Under the pieces are notes generated by a model that was not told where the DNA came from, did not search any database, and saw only the letters and a list, made by a program, of their open reading frames with translations. The position numbers and the translations under genes are program-made. From Poritiphilus sp965212595 (GTDB lineage: Bacteria > Bacteroidota > Bacteroidia > Flavobacteriales > Flavobacteriaceae), in assembly GCA_965212595.1 (NCBI GenBank), contig CBDBVE010000009.1:62001-126000 (forward strand): DNA of 64,000 bases. Reading direction: 5' to 3'. Positions 26,666 through 35,842 of this stretch are shown here, in pieces (within the stretch, counting starts at the first letter, position 1; each line of letters starts with the position of its first letter).

Positions 26666-29600
26666 ATGAAAATGCGCTACGGATTATTGCTGATTTGTTT
26701 TTTATTGGCTCAATTCTTTGTACAAGCCCAACAAACAGTTCAGGTCTCAGGAACAGTTACAGACAATCAGGGACAACCCCTTCCGGGAGCCAGTGTGATC
26801 ATTAACGGAACCACAACAGGAACACAAACAGATTTTGATGGCAATTTCAGCTTAAGCAATGTACCCTCAAACGCCTCACTTAACATCAGTTACATTGGCT
26901 TTTCAACACAGCAAATTGCGGTTAACGGACAGACCATTATTAATGTGGTTCTCGAGGAAGACGCACAAGCTCTAGACGAAGTTATTGTTGTAGGCTATGG
27001 AGAGTTAAAAGTTAAGGATCTTACCTCTTCAATAACTACGGTTAACTCTGAAGTGCTGGATATAGCCCCCGTAGGGCAGGCCATGCAAGCGCTACAGGGA
27101 AGAGTAGCGGGGGTCCAAATCGTCAATAACGGATCACCTGGAGGATCTCCCACCATAAGGGTACGAGGTATAGGATCCTTTGATAGCAATACATTTGATG
27201 ACTTTGACCCTAGTTCTCCCTTATTCGTGGTAGATGGCGCCTTTTTTGACGATATCGATTTTCTCAATACGGCAGATATCGAATCCATATCTATTCTTAA
27301 AGACGCTTCGGCAGCGGCCATATATGGAGTCCGCGCTGCAAACGGAGTGGTGCTCATAGAGACCAAGTCGGGCTCAAGAAACCAAAAGCCGCAAATTAAT
27401 TATACCGGTTATACGGGCTTTCAAGTACCGCAAAACGTATTAACAATGGCCAATGCCGAACAGTTTACCACCTTGGCACTTGAATCTGGCTCCGAGCCAG
27501 ATGCCCAATTCATCATTAATGCCATGCAACGTTACGGACGCAGTAGGGTTAACCCCAATGTTCCTGCCGTCAATACAGATTGGTACGACGAGGTAATGCG
27601 CAGGGCCGCGGTGATTCAAAATCACAGTTTGAATATCACTGGAGGTAGCGAAAATGCCACCTATGCAATAGGGGCCAATTACTTTCAGCAAAACGGTTTG
27701 TTAAGAATGAAGAATGAATTTGAGCGCTTTAACTTGAGGACTAAAGTTGATTTTCAAGTTACCGACCGGATCAATATAGGAGGTAATGTGGTGCTTAGTA
27801 ATGCCACCAGATTTGATGCCGAAGATTCGGCCTGGAGAAGAGCCTATTTTGCGGTTCCTATATTGCCTGTTTTTGATCCGCTACTGGCAAATGATCCTCA
27901 AGTCTTTCCTACAAATTATGCCAACGCTCAGGATCTGGGATATCGAGGTGGACAGAATCCCTTTCCAATTATGGATAACAGCGATTTCCGCTCTAAAATA
28001 CGGAACGTTTTAGCCAATTTTTATGCCGAAATAGACATTATTCCGGATAAGTTGGCCTTCAAGACTTCGTATAATCACAACCTTGAGACCATAGACCGAA
28101 GAGAGGTGCGGTTGCCATACTTTATTGGAAACAATTTTCAACGTGAGAATGCGCAACTCGATAAAAGGCAGACAACAATCTCAAATCAGATTTGGGATAA
28201 CACCCTAACCTATTCCGATAGTTTTGGAAAACACAACCTAACAGTACTGGCGGGTTCTGCGTTTCGGGATGAGGCTTTTGACCTACTGGAAGCCAGGGGC
28301 CTTGATTTTCCAACCACGGGGGAAGAAGCTTTTTTTCTCGATCAGGCACAAACTATTGTGACAGAAGCTGTTGGAGATGATGGAAGAAGAGAGTACGGCC
28401 TGTCTTTCTTTGGTAGGATAGCGTACAATTTTGACAATCGCTACCTTCTTTATGGAACCTATAGGGCAGATGGCACCAACAAATATCAGGAAAAGTGGGG
28501 CTACTTTCCAACCATAGGGGCCGGATGGGTACTCTCGGAAGAAGAATTCTTCCCGGAAAACGATCTTGTTAGTTTCCTAAAGCTGCGCGGAAGTTGGGGA
28601 GAGTTGGGAAATGACCGAGTTCCCTCCAGTGAAGGATCCATTACCTCGGAAGTTGTCTTTGTCTCTCTGGACGACGTTCGATTAAGCGGATTAGATACCT
28701 CAAGCAATTTTACTGCCCTGAAATGGGAGGTTACCGAAGAGATCAACGCGGGTCTCTCAGCCAGACTATTCAACAATAATCTTTCATTAGAAGCTGATTA
28801 CTACATTCGGGATACCAAAGATGCTGTTATCCCGGTAAGGATACCTTTGGTTGATGTATTTATTCGTCAGAATATCGGTGAAATTCGCAACTCTGGGTTC
28901 GAACTCGCCTTGAACTGGAACAAGCAGGTATCCGAAAACTTTAGCTATCGTATAGGAGGTAATTTCACTACGCTTACAAACGAGGTTTTGGACCTGGGAG
29001 ATGCTGAATTTTTGGATGCCGGATCGGCCGAATTCAGGCAGCGTTCCATTATTGGCGAATCTATTTTTGCCTTTTATGGCCGTGAAATTGAAGAGGTTTA
29101 TCAAAATGAAGCCGAAATACAGGCAGATCCGGTTGCCGTTGCCAACGGATTGGAACCGGGGGATTTTAAATACAGGGACCTCAACGGTGATGGAGATATC
29201 ACCGACGATGACCGAAAGGTGTTAGGTTCATTTTTACCCTCCTACTCATTCGGATTGAATGTTGGGTTCAACTATAAGGCATGGGATTTTTCAGCAAGCG
29301 CCATAGCTCAAGGTGGGAATAAAATCCTGAATCGGAAGCGAGGAGAAGTCATATTTACCAACGACACCAACTGGGATCGCGATTTTGCAGTAAATCGCTG
29401 GCACGGTGAAGGCACTACAAACAGCTACCCTTCTTCAGCAGGGATTCGCAAGGGCTGGAACCAGCGATTAAATGACTTCTTTGTAGAAGATGGAGATTTC
29501 TTCAGAATACAGAATATAACACTCGGATATACTATTAACAAAAATGGCAAATTAAAAGGGGTCCCGGAAACCAGGCTCTATCTAACCGCAGAGAAGCCAC

Positions 29601-29710
29601 TGACCATTTTTGACTATAATGGGTTTAACCCGGAAGTGAGCGATGGTGTTGATAACGAAACCTACCCTATTCCGGCTGTTTACACCTTTGGATTGAATAT
29701 CAAAATTTAA
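26666..29710 (+). CDS. SusC/RagA-type TonB-linked outer-membrane receptor
   Basis: 1014 aa. Signal peptide (about 1-21), a CarboxypepD_reg-like domain (about 26-95, VSGTVTDNQGQPLPGASV), a TonB-box-like DEVIVVGYG, and a plug (about 110-225) with the SusC signature LQGRVAGVQI, SPGGSPTIRVRGIGS and ILKDASAAAIYGVRAANGVVLI. The 22-strand type barrel covers the rest and ends YTFGLNIKI. It imports oligosaccharides across the outer membrane with TonB energy, using the downstream SusD as lid. The two genes are separated by 10 bp. This is the core of the PUL. Confidence 0.97.
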   Translation: MKMRYGLLLICFLLAQFFVQAQQTVQVSGTVTDNQGQPLPGASVIINGTTTGTQTDFDGNFSLSNVPSNASLNISYIGFSTQQIAVNGQTIINVVLEEDAQALDEVIVVGYGELKVKDLTSSITTVNSEVLDIAPVGQAMQALQGRVAGVQIVNNGSPGGSPTIRVRGIGSFDSNTFDDFDPSSPLFVVDGAFFDDIDFLNTADIESISILKDASAAAIYGVRAANGVVLIETKSGSRNQKPQINYTGYTGFQVPQNVLTMANAEQFTTLALESGSEPDAQFIINAMQRYGRSRVNPNVPAVNTDWYDEVMRRAAVIQNHSLNITGGSENATYAIGANYFQQNGLLRMKNEFERFNLRTKVDFQVTDRINIGGNVVLSNATRFDAEDSAWRRAYFAVPILPVFDPLLANDPQVFPTNYANAQDLGYRGGQNPFPIMDNSDFRSKIRNVLANFYAEIDIIPDKLAFKTSYNHNLETIDRREVRLPYFIGNNFQRENAQLDKRQTTISNQIWDNTLTYSDSFGKHNLTVLAGSAFRDEAFDLLEARGLDFPTTGEEAFFLDQAQTIVTEAVGDDGRREYGLSFFGRIAYNFDNRYLLYGTYRADGTNKYQEKWGYFPTIGAGWVLSEEEFFPENDLVSFLKLRGSWGELGNDRVPSSEGSITSEVVFVSLDDVRLSGLDTSSNFTALKWEVTEEINAGLSARLFNNNLSLEADYYIRDTKDAVIPVRIPLVDVFIRQNIGEIRNSGFELALNWNKQVSENFSYRIGGNFTTLTNEVLDLGDAEFLDAGSAEFRQRSIIGESIFAFYGREIEEVYQNEAEIQADPVAVANGLEPGDFKYRDLNGDGDITDDDRKVLGSFLPSYSFGLNVGFNYKAWDFSASAIAQGGNKILNRKRGEVIFTNDTNWDRDFAVNRWHGEGTTNSYPSSAGIRKGWNQRLNDFFVEDGDFFRIQNITLGYTINKNGKLKGVPETRLYLTAEKPLTIFDYNGFNPEVSDGVDNETYPIPAVYTFGLNIKI

Positions 29711-29720
29711 AAAAGCTACT

Positions 29721-31265
29721 ATGAAATCAGTTAGAAATTACAAACTTAAAGGGCTACTACTAGCTTTCGCACTTGCGTTTTTCGCGTGTACAGACCGCTT
29801 AGACGAACCTGAACTGAACAATAATTTCGCAGGAGGAACAGATTTTAGCAAAACCGAAGACATGCAATTGTCTCTGATTGGGTCCTACGCCGCCTTTCAG
29901 TCGAGAGGATGGGAACAACCGCTTCTCATCTCGGTACGCGGAGATGACGTAAACTCTGGAGGATTGGGAGATCAGCAAGACTTCATGGAAACAGATCTCT
30001 TCAATTACAATAAAGACTATTGGATGTACAACTCGCTATGGAGAACGGTGTATATAGATATTATCAGCACCCATACCGCTATGGAGCAAATAGGCCGTTA
30101 CCAGGAATTGGCGGATGACGATGGAAAAGCGCTTGGCGAAAGTTATATCGCCGAGATAAAAGTGCTGCGAGCAATGATGCTTTATTGGGTCTCACAGGTC
30201 TGGGGCGATGTTTTTATTCCTGAATCTTCAGATACCTCAGTCTTGTCCGAGCTAGAAAGTGTGCCTTCCAGACTGGAGGTTATGCAGCACATCTCGGATC
30301 AGATGGATGAGGCAATTCCGCTTCTGGCCCAAACCCATCCCAACAAAAGGAGCGACATTCCCGGAGGAGTAACGGCATACACGGCTTTGGCAATTAAGGC
30401 CCTGGCCAATCAGGAAATGGAAAACTACCAGGCTGTAGCCGATGCCACTGCTGAAATTATCAACTCAGGAGAATATTCCCTTTTCCCAGATTTCTATGAG
30501 TTATTCAAAACTCCGGGGAAGCTAAGTGATGAGAGTGTTCTGGACCTCCAATATTCAGATTTCGGCCAGGGAGAAGGCGACCGTGAAGGGCATTTGTACG
30601 CCCCTTATGGCCCACAGAACTGGACTCCTGCTATCGAGGGAGCCAGCAGTGGTTGGGGCTTTTTTGAGCCAAGCTTAAAGTTCATCAGATTTATGTTAGA
30701 TCGCGGGGAGACCACTCGTCTTGAAACCAGTGTACTCTTTACAGATCGTGGAATCACAGAGATACAGCAAGATCCGGCTTATGCAACCCTTCCGGGATTT
30801 GTCTCGAACACAACCAGAGATGGAGATGTTATAAATGATTATGCAAGAGCGTTTTTTGCAAGCGGGAAACACTACCTCCCCTCAAATCAGCTAATACCGG
30901 GGAGAACGGCTTATGGCAGTAATAAGAATTATTCGGTTATTCGATATGCCGAGATCCTGCTGATGTATGCCGAAGCACTGGCGCAGGGAGCTAACGGATC
31001 TGCTCTAAGTATTGACAATGCGGTTAATTTGGTGCGTCAAAGAGCTAATATGCCGCCCTTAACAGGGGTGAGCCTGGATCAGATCATTGATGAAAAATAT
31101 GCAGAACTCAGTATGGAATGGGGAAAGCGCTATTTCGATATGCTCCGCTTAGGGCGTTTTGATGAGCTTAGTTATGACGGCAGGACATTTACCGAAGACA
31201 AGAGCTTCTTGCCATATCCCCAAAGTCAGGTAGATGCCTTTCCAATATTGGGAGAATTACAATAA
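29721..31265 (+). CDS. SusD/RagB-type glycan-binding lipoprotein
   Basis: 514 aa, signal peptide with lipobox FFAC (Cys about 23). A SusD-like N-terminal region with TPR helices (LWRTVYIDIISTHTAMEQI, EIKVLRAMMLYWVSQVWGDVF) is followed by the RagB/SusD C-terminal domain (YSVIRYAEILLMYAEALAQG, AVNLVRQRANMPPL, ELSMEWGKRYFDMLRLG). It is lipid-anchored on the cell surface and closes over the SusC pore. It is co-transcribed with susC. Which sugar it binds cannot be read from sequence. Confidence 0.97.
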   Translation: MKSVRNYKLKGLLLAFALAFFACTDRLDEPELNNNFAGGTDFSKTEDMQLSLIGSYAAFQSRGWEQPLLISVRGDDVNSGGLGDQQDFMETDLFNYNKDYWMYNSLWRTVYIDIISTHTAMEQIGRYQELADDDGKALGESYIAEIKVLRAMMLYWVSQVWGDVFIPESSDTSVLSELESVPSRLEVMQHISDQMDEAIPLLAQTHPNKRSDIPGGVTAYTALAIKALANQEMENYQAVADATAEIINSGEYSLFPDFYELFKTPGKLSDESVLDLQYSDFGQGEGDREGHLYAPYGPQNWTPAIEGASSGWGFFEPSLKFIRFMLDRGETTRLETSVLFTDRGITEIQQDPAYATLPGFVSNTTRDGDVINDYARAFFASGKHYLPSNQLIPGRTAYGSNKNYSVIRYAEILLMYAEALAQGANGSALSIDNAVNLVRQRANMPPLTGVSLDQIIDEKYAELSMEWGKRYFDMLRLGRFDELSYDGRTFTEDKSFLPYPQSQVDAFPILGELQ

Positions 31266-31291
31266 TCACCGAATACCAAAAAAAAATACTC

Positions 31292-33076
31292 ATGAGAAAA
31301 CTAACGTATATCTGCTTGCTTATTGCAACACTTATTTTTAGTGGCTGTGAAAACGGTATAGACCCAATAACTGCTGTTGATCCGGGAGCAGATGCTTCAG
31401 CCCCGCAAGTCACTATAAATTTTCCTCTGGAAGGAACTACCATAAAAGTATTGGAGGTTGTGACTTCTATTACTATAGATTTTGAGGTGACCGATGATAT
31501 TGAAGTGACCTTTGTTACGGCCACCTTAGATGGTAAAAATATTGGAAACTTCAGTGATTTTAAGGACTACCGAAGGGTCCTAGTGGATGACCTAGTGTAT
31601 GATAAACTGACAGACGGGACACACGAACTCACTATCACGGCCAATGACCTGGATGGAAAAACTACAATCGCCACTGTAAACTTTGCAAAAGAACCCGCCT
31701 ATGTTCCACTCTACGCAGGCGAGGTACTCTATATGCCTTTTGACGGCGATTATTTTGACCTTGTGGGCCTGAGGCAGGCTGATGAAATTGGTTCTCCCGA
31801 TTTTGCAGGAGAAGGCTTCGTTGGTTTAAATGCCTATTCTGGAGCTACGGATTCTTATCTTTCTTTCCCCACCGAGGGCGTTTTAGGAGCAGAATTTACA
31901 GCAGTCTTTTGGTATAAGGTGAATGCAGATCCCGATCGCGCTGGAGTATTGGTTATTGGCCCACCCGATGAGGCCAACCCCGATTCCCAGAATAATAGAA
32001 CAAGTGGTTTTCGGTTTTTTAGGGAAAATGCAGGTGGAGAACAACGCTTTAAATTAAATGTTGGCCGGGGTGATGGAGATTCCTGGTTTGACGGTGGAGA
32101 AGCGGCAGATATTTCAGTAGATGCTGGTTGGACACATATGGCTTTTTCCATTTCAGGCACACAGGCAACCGTTTATATTAATGGAAACATCGTAAGTCAG
32201 GGAGACCTGCCGGGAGGTGTAGACTGGACAGGTTGCGATATCTTATCTGTAATGTCTGGAGCACCCCGCTTTACCGGATGGAACCACCGCTCTGACAGCA
32301 GTTCTATGGACGAGCTACGTCTTTTTAATCGTGCACTTTCTCAGAATGAAATACAGAACATTATAACCACAGAGGCTGGAGGCTTCGTAGGCACTTTTGA
32401 CGGAGAAATGTTTTATATGCCTTTTGATGGTGACAATAAAGAATTGTTTAAAGATATTGATGCCACTATGGTAGGTACAACTGGTTTCGCTGGAGAAAGT
32501 ATTGCGGGAGCAGATGCTTTTGCCGGCGCGGCAGATGCGTACCTGACTTTTCCTACCAACGGACTTACAACAGAGGAATTCAGTGCTACTTTTTGGTATA
32601 AAGTTAATGCAGACCCTGATAGGGCAGGTATTTTAATCATGGGTCCAGAAGATACCGAGAGACCGGAGTTTCCGGATATTCAGAATTTAAGGACCAACGG
32701 GTTCAGGTTTTTTAGAGAAGGTGATGCTACCAGACAGGTGTTTAAACTAAACGTTGGTCGCGGAGACGGGGATTCCTGGTTTGATGGTGGAGATGCGGCA
32801 GCGCTTGATCCCACAACAACTGATTGGGCACATATGGCCTTTACCATATCGGGAACAGAGGCCACAGTCTATATTGATGGAGAGGTAGTAGCGCAAGGTG
32901 CCTTAGACGGCGGAGTAGATTGGACGGGATGTGACCTGCTATCAATAGGCTCAGGAGCGCCCCGCTTCACTCAGTGGAATCACCTATCCGACGGTAGTTT
33001 TATTGATGAGTTAAGGTTATTTGACAAGGCTTTGACCCAGGAAGAAGTTAGAAGTATAAGAGATGCAGATCTCTAA
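31292..33076 (+). CDS. Surface lipoprotein with two LamG (concanavalin-like) domains
   Basis: 594 aa, lipobox FSGC (Cys about 20). An N-terminal Ig-like domain (about 30-135, SAPQVTINFPLEGTTIKV) precedes two LamG/Laminin_G_3 domains (about 144-360 and 372-593). The two are internal duplicates: each begins YMPFDGD and contains FWYKVNADPDRAGxL, GFRFFRE, LNVGRGDGDSWFDGG and AxxTVYI-GxxVxQG. The position after susD is that of a surface glycan-binding protein (SusE/F-like). No catalytic residues are evident. Confidence 0.9.
   Translation: MRKLTYICLLIATLIFSGCENGIDPITAVDPGADASAPQVTINFPLEGTTIKVLEVVTSITIDFEVTDDIEVTFVTATLDGKNIGNFSDFKDYRRVLVDDLVYDKLTDGTHELTITANDLDGKTTIATVNFAKEPAYVPLYAGEVLYMPFDGDYFDLVGLRQADEIGSPDFAGEGFVGLNAYSGATDSYLSFPTEGVLGAEFTAVFWYKVNADPDRAGVLVIGPPDEANPDSQNNRTSGFRFFRENAGGEQRFKLNVGRGDGDSWFDGGEAADISVDAGWTHMAFSISGTQATVYINGNIVSQGDLPGGVDWTGCDILSVMSGAPRFTGWNHRSDSSSMDELRLFNRALSQNEIQNIITTEAGGFVGTFDGEMFYMPFDGDNKELFKDIDATMVGTTGFAGESIAGADAFAGAADAYLTFPTNGLTTEEFSATFWYKVNADPDRAGILIMGPEDTERPEFPDIQNLRTNGFRFFREGDATRQVFKLNVGRGDGDSWFDGGDAAALDPTTTDWAHMAFTISGTEATVYIDGEVVAQGALDGGVDWTGCDLLSIGSGAPRFTQWNHLSDGSFIDELRLFDKALTQEEVRSIRDADL
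31721..33073 (+). repeat. Internal duplication encoding two LamG domains
   Basis: The halves 31721-32371 and 32405-33073 encode the same LamG domain twice, with near-identical protein blocks such as FWYKVNADPDRAG and GRGDGDSWFDGG. It is a tandem in-gene duplication. Confidence 0.85.
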
Positions 33077-33100
33077 AAATAGTTTGAGTTAGTTTTAATT

Positions 33101-34459
33101 ATGCGGTTAGTTTTAATTTTTACGGTTATCGTGTCCTTTGTAGCTGGATGCGGTAACCGTATACCTTTAGAAAAGAATGATGAAAAAGAAGAAAGTCCTT
33201 CAGGCCAATGGACAGATGCAGCCTTGTTAGATTCTGTACAAAAGCAGACATTTAATTATTTCTGGGAAGGCGCTGAACCCAATTCGGGCCTGGCTCGAGA
33301 GCGAATACATATGGATAGCATCTATCCAACCCATGATAAAGATATTATAACTATAGGAGGTTCTGGCTTTGGATTAATGGCTATTTTAGTGGGAATTGAA
33401 CGGGGGTTTATTACCAGGGAGCAGGGACTGGAGCGTTTTGAGCGGGCTGTAGATTTCCTGGAAAAGTCCGATCGTTACCACGGCGCCTGGCCACATTGGT
33501 TAACCCCAGATGGAAGAATGACTGCCTTTAGTAAGAAAGATAATGGGGGCGATCTGGTAGAAACTGCCTTTCTCATTCAAGGCCTGCTTACGGTCCAGGC
33601 TTACTTTGCCTTGGGGAGTGCAAGAGAGCGCAAACTGACAGCTAAGATTCAAACACTCTGGGAGGAAGTAGAATGGGACTGGTACACCAGGGGTGGAGAA
33701 AAGGTCTTATATTGGCATTGGTCTCCTGAATACGGATGGGAAATGAATTTTCCGGTAGGCGGATATAATGAGGCGCTTATTATGTATACACTTGCTGCCG
33801 CCTCACCGACGCATCCAATAGACAGGGAAGTCTATGAGAAAGGATGGGCTAGGAACGGGCATATAACTAGAGATACTACTTTTTACGGCCTGGATACGGA
33901 ACAAGATCACTATGAGCATGACGATTCTCCGGTAGGCCCGCTTTTTTGGGCCCATTACTCCTATCTTGGGATGAACCCAAAGGGACTTTCAGACCAATAT
34001 GGCAACTATTGGAAGCTCAATACGCACCATGCGAAGATCCACTATCTTTATTGTATGGAGAACCCAAATAAGTATAAAGGATATGGCGAAAAGTGTTGGG
34101 GACTGACCTCCAGCTATTCAACCAAGGGGTATGCCGCCCATCGGCCTGATGCAGATTTAGGGGTAATTTCACCAACAGCCGCCCTTTCCTCAATGCCATA
34201 TACGCCAGAAGAAAGTATGCGTTTTTTAAGATACCTATATACTGAACAGGATAGCCTAATAGGAAAGTACGGACCCTACGACGCGTTTAGCCTGGAGCAC
34301 AACTGGTATCTTCCTCGCTATCTGGCTATAGACCAGGGGCCTATACCGGTTATGATAGAAAACTATAGAACAGGCCTACTATGGGAGCTCTTTATGAGCA
34401 ACAAAGAAGTACTTTCCGGATTAAAAAAACTTGGATTTGAAATTGAAATGGAAAATTAA
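33101..34459 (+). CDS. Glycoamylase-like (PF10091) lipoprotein, GH144-related, copy 1
   Basis: 452 aa, lipobox VAGC (Cys about 17). The alpha/alpha-barrel family shows its signature segments FNYFWEGAEPNSGLARER, GGSGFGLMAILVGIERGFI, YHGAWPHWL, NGGDLVETAFLIQGLL, WHWSPEYGW, GPLFWAHYSYLG, CWGLTSSYS and a C-terminal AIDQGPIPVMIENYRTGLLWELF. The PF10091 glycoamylase family includes GH144 endo-beta-1,2-glucanases, but many members in marine PULs have no known substrate. It is probably surface or periplasmic. The gene is followed 5 bp later by a paralogue, an evident duplication. Confidence 0.87.
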   Translation: MRLVLIFTVIVSFVAGCGNRIPLEKNDEKEESPSGQWTDAALLDSVQKQTFNYFWEGAEPNSGLARERIHMDSIYPTHDKDIITIGGSGFGLMAILVGIERGFITREQGLERFERAVDFLEKSDRYHGAWPHWLTPDGRMTAFSKKDNGGDLVETAFLIQGLLTVQAYFALGSARERKLTAKIQTLWEEVEWDWYTRGGEKVLYWHWSPEYGWEMNFPVGGYNEALIMYTLAAASPTHPIDREVYEKGWARNGHITRDTTFYGLDTEQDHYEHDDSPVGPLFWAHYSYLGMNPKGLSDQYGNYWKLNTHHAKIHYLYCMENPNKYKGYGEKCWGLTSSYSTKGYAAHRPDADLGVISPTAALSSMPYTPEESMRFLRYLYTEQDSLIGKYGPYDAFSLEHNWYLPRYLAIDQGPIPVMIENYRTGLLWELFMSNKEVLSGLKKLGFEIEMEN

Positions 34460-34463
34460 GCAC

Positions 34464-35831
34464 ATGAGATTGGCTTTATTTTTACTGCTTTTTTTTCTTC
34501 TGAGTTGCAACCAGGACGAGAAGGGAAGCAGCCCTATTGGGGTTTCAGAATTGCCGGATGAGGAGTTAGAAGAGGTTCCTGAAATTTCGGATGAAGACCT
34601 GCTTGACCTAACACAGAGAGAAGCTTTTAGGTATTTCTGGGAGTTTGCCGAACAGCACTCAGGAGCGGCGCGGGAACGCTATCTCCCTAATACTCCCGAA
34701 AGAGACCAGGAAGTGGTGGCCACTGGCGGAACAGGATTTGGACTTATGACACTGATTGTTGCTATGGAACGTGGATTTATTAGTAGGGAACATGGAAAAG
34801 AAAGGGTAGGAAGAATAATTGACTTTTTAGAAACTGCAGATCGGTTTCACGGGGCTTGGCCTCATTGGATAAATGGAAGAACCGGAAAGACAATTCCTTT
34901 TAGCGGGCTGGACAATGGAGGAGACCTTGTGGAGACTTCTTTTCTTGTTCAGGGACTCATTTGTATCAAAGAATACTTCAAAGAGGGCGATACTGAAGAA
35001 CAGGCTATTGCTGCTAAAGCCGAAGCATTATGGAAGGGAGTAGAATGGAGTTGGTTTACACAGGAACAGGATGTGCTTTATTGGCATTGGAGTCCTACTT
35101 TTAATTTCGACATCAATCTAGAACTAAAAGGATATAACGAAGTCCTAATCACCTATATTTTGGCTGCATCATCGCAGGATTTCGGAATTGAGAAAGAAGT
35201 ATATAGTAAAGGTTGGGCCTCCGATGGACAAATAAAGTCCTCTACCGTTGAATATGGATTTCCAGTGCTCGTTAAGCATGGAGGTAAGGAGCAATCAACC
35301 GGGCCTTTATTTTGGGCCCATTATTCCTACCTCGGACTCAGGCCAGACAATTTAGAAGATGCCTATGTGCATTATGGTAAGGTGAACCAAAATCACAGTG
35401 AAATAAATTATAACTACTGCAAGGAAAACCCGAAGAATTTTAGGGATTATGGTGAAGATTGCTGGGGCCTTACCGCAAGCTATACCAGAAACTCTGATGG
35501 GAGCCTGGGTTACAGTGCTCATAGCCCTGTGAACGACACAGGGATAATCACTCCAACGGCCTCAGTAAGTTCTATTCCTTACACCCCGGAAGCATCGCTA
35601 AAAGCGCTACATTACTTTTACAGCCATAAAGACAAACTTCTTGGGCCAGCCGGCTTTTACGATGCCTTTAGCCCAGAATTTGATTTTTGGGTGGCAGAAG
35701 CGTATCTGGCAATTGATCAGGGCCCAATAATAATTATGATAGAAAACCATCGCACCGGATTGTTATGGGATCTTTTTATGCAAAACGAAGAAGTGCAGCA
35801 AGGACTTAATAAACTGGGGTTTTCATATTAA
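34464..35831 (+). CDS. Glycoamylase-like (PF10091) lipoprotein, GH144-related, copy 2
   Basis: 455 aa from the ATG at 34464, which gives a proper signal peptide with lipobox LLSC. Upstream in-frame starts would overlap copy 1. The same motif chain is present (FRYFWEFAEQHSGAARER, GGTGFGLMTLIVAMERGFI, FHGAWPHWI, NGGDLVETSF, WHWSPTF, GPLFWAHYSYLGL, CWGLTASYT, AIDQGPIIIMIENHRTG). It differs in several loops and in the region after CWGLT. The two copies may act on different linkages or chain lengths of one substrate, or be endo- and exo-acting. Confidence 0.87.
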   Translation: MRLALFLLLFFLLSCNQDEKGSSPIGVSELPDEELEEVPEISDEDLLDLTQREAFRYFWEFAEQHSGAARERYLPNTPERDQEVVATGGTGFGLMTLIVAMERGFISREHGKERVGRIIDFLETADRFHGAWPHWINGRTGKTIPFSGLDNGGDLVETSFLVQGLICIKEYFKEGDTEEQAIAAKAEALWKGVEWSWFTQEQDVLYWHWSPTFNFDINLELKGYNEVLITYILAASSQDFGIEKEVYSKGWASDGQIKSSTVEYGFPVLVKHGGKEQSTGPLFWAHYSYLGLRPDNLEDAYVHYGKVNQNHSEINYNYCKENPKNFRDYGEDCWGLTASYTRNSDGSLGYSAHSPVNDTGIITPTASVSSIPYTPEASLKALHYFYSHKDKLLGPAGFYDAFSPEFDFWVAEAYLAIDQGPIIIMIENHRTGLLWDLFMQNEEVQQGLNKLGFSY

Positions 35832-35842
35832 ATCAATAATAA

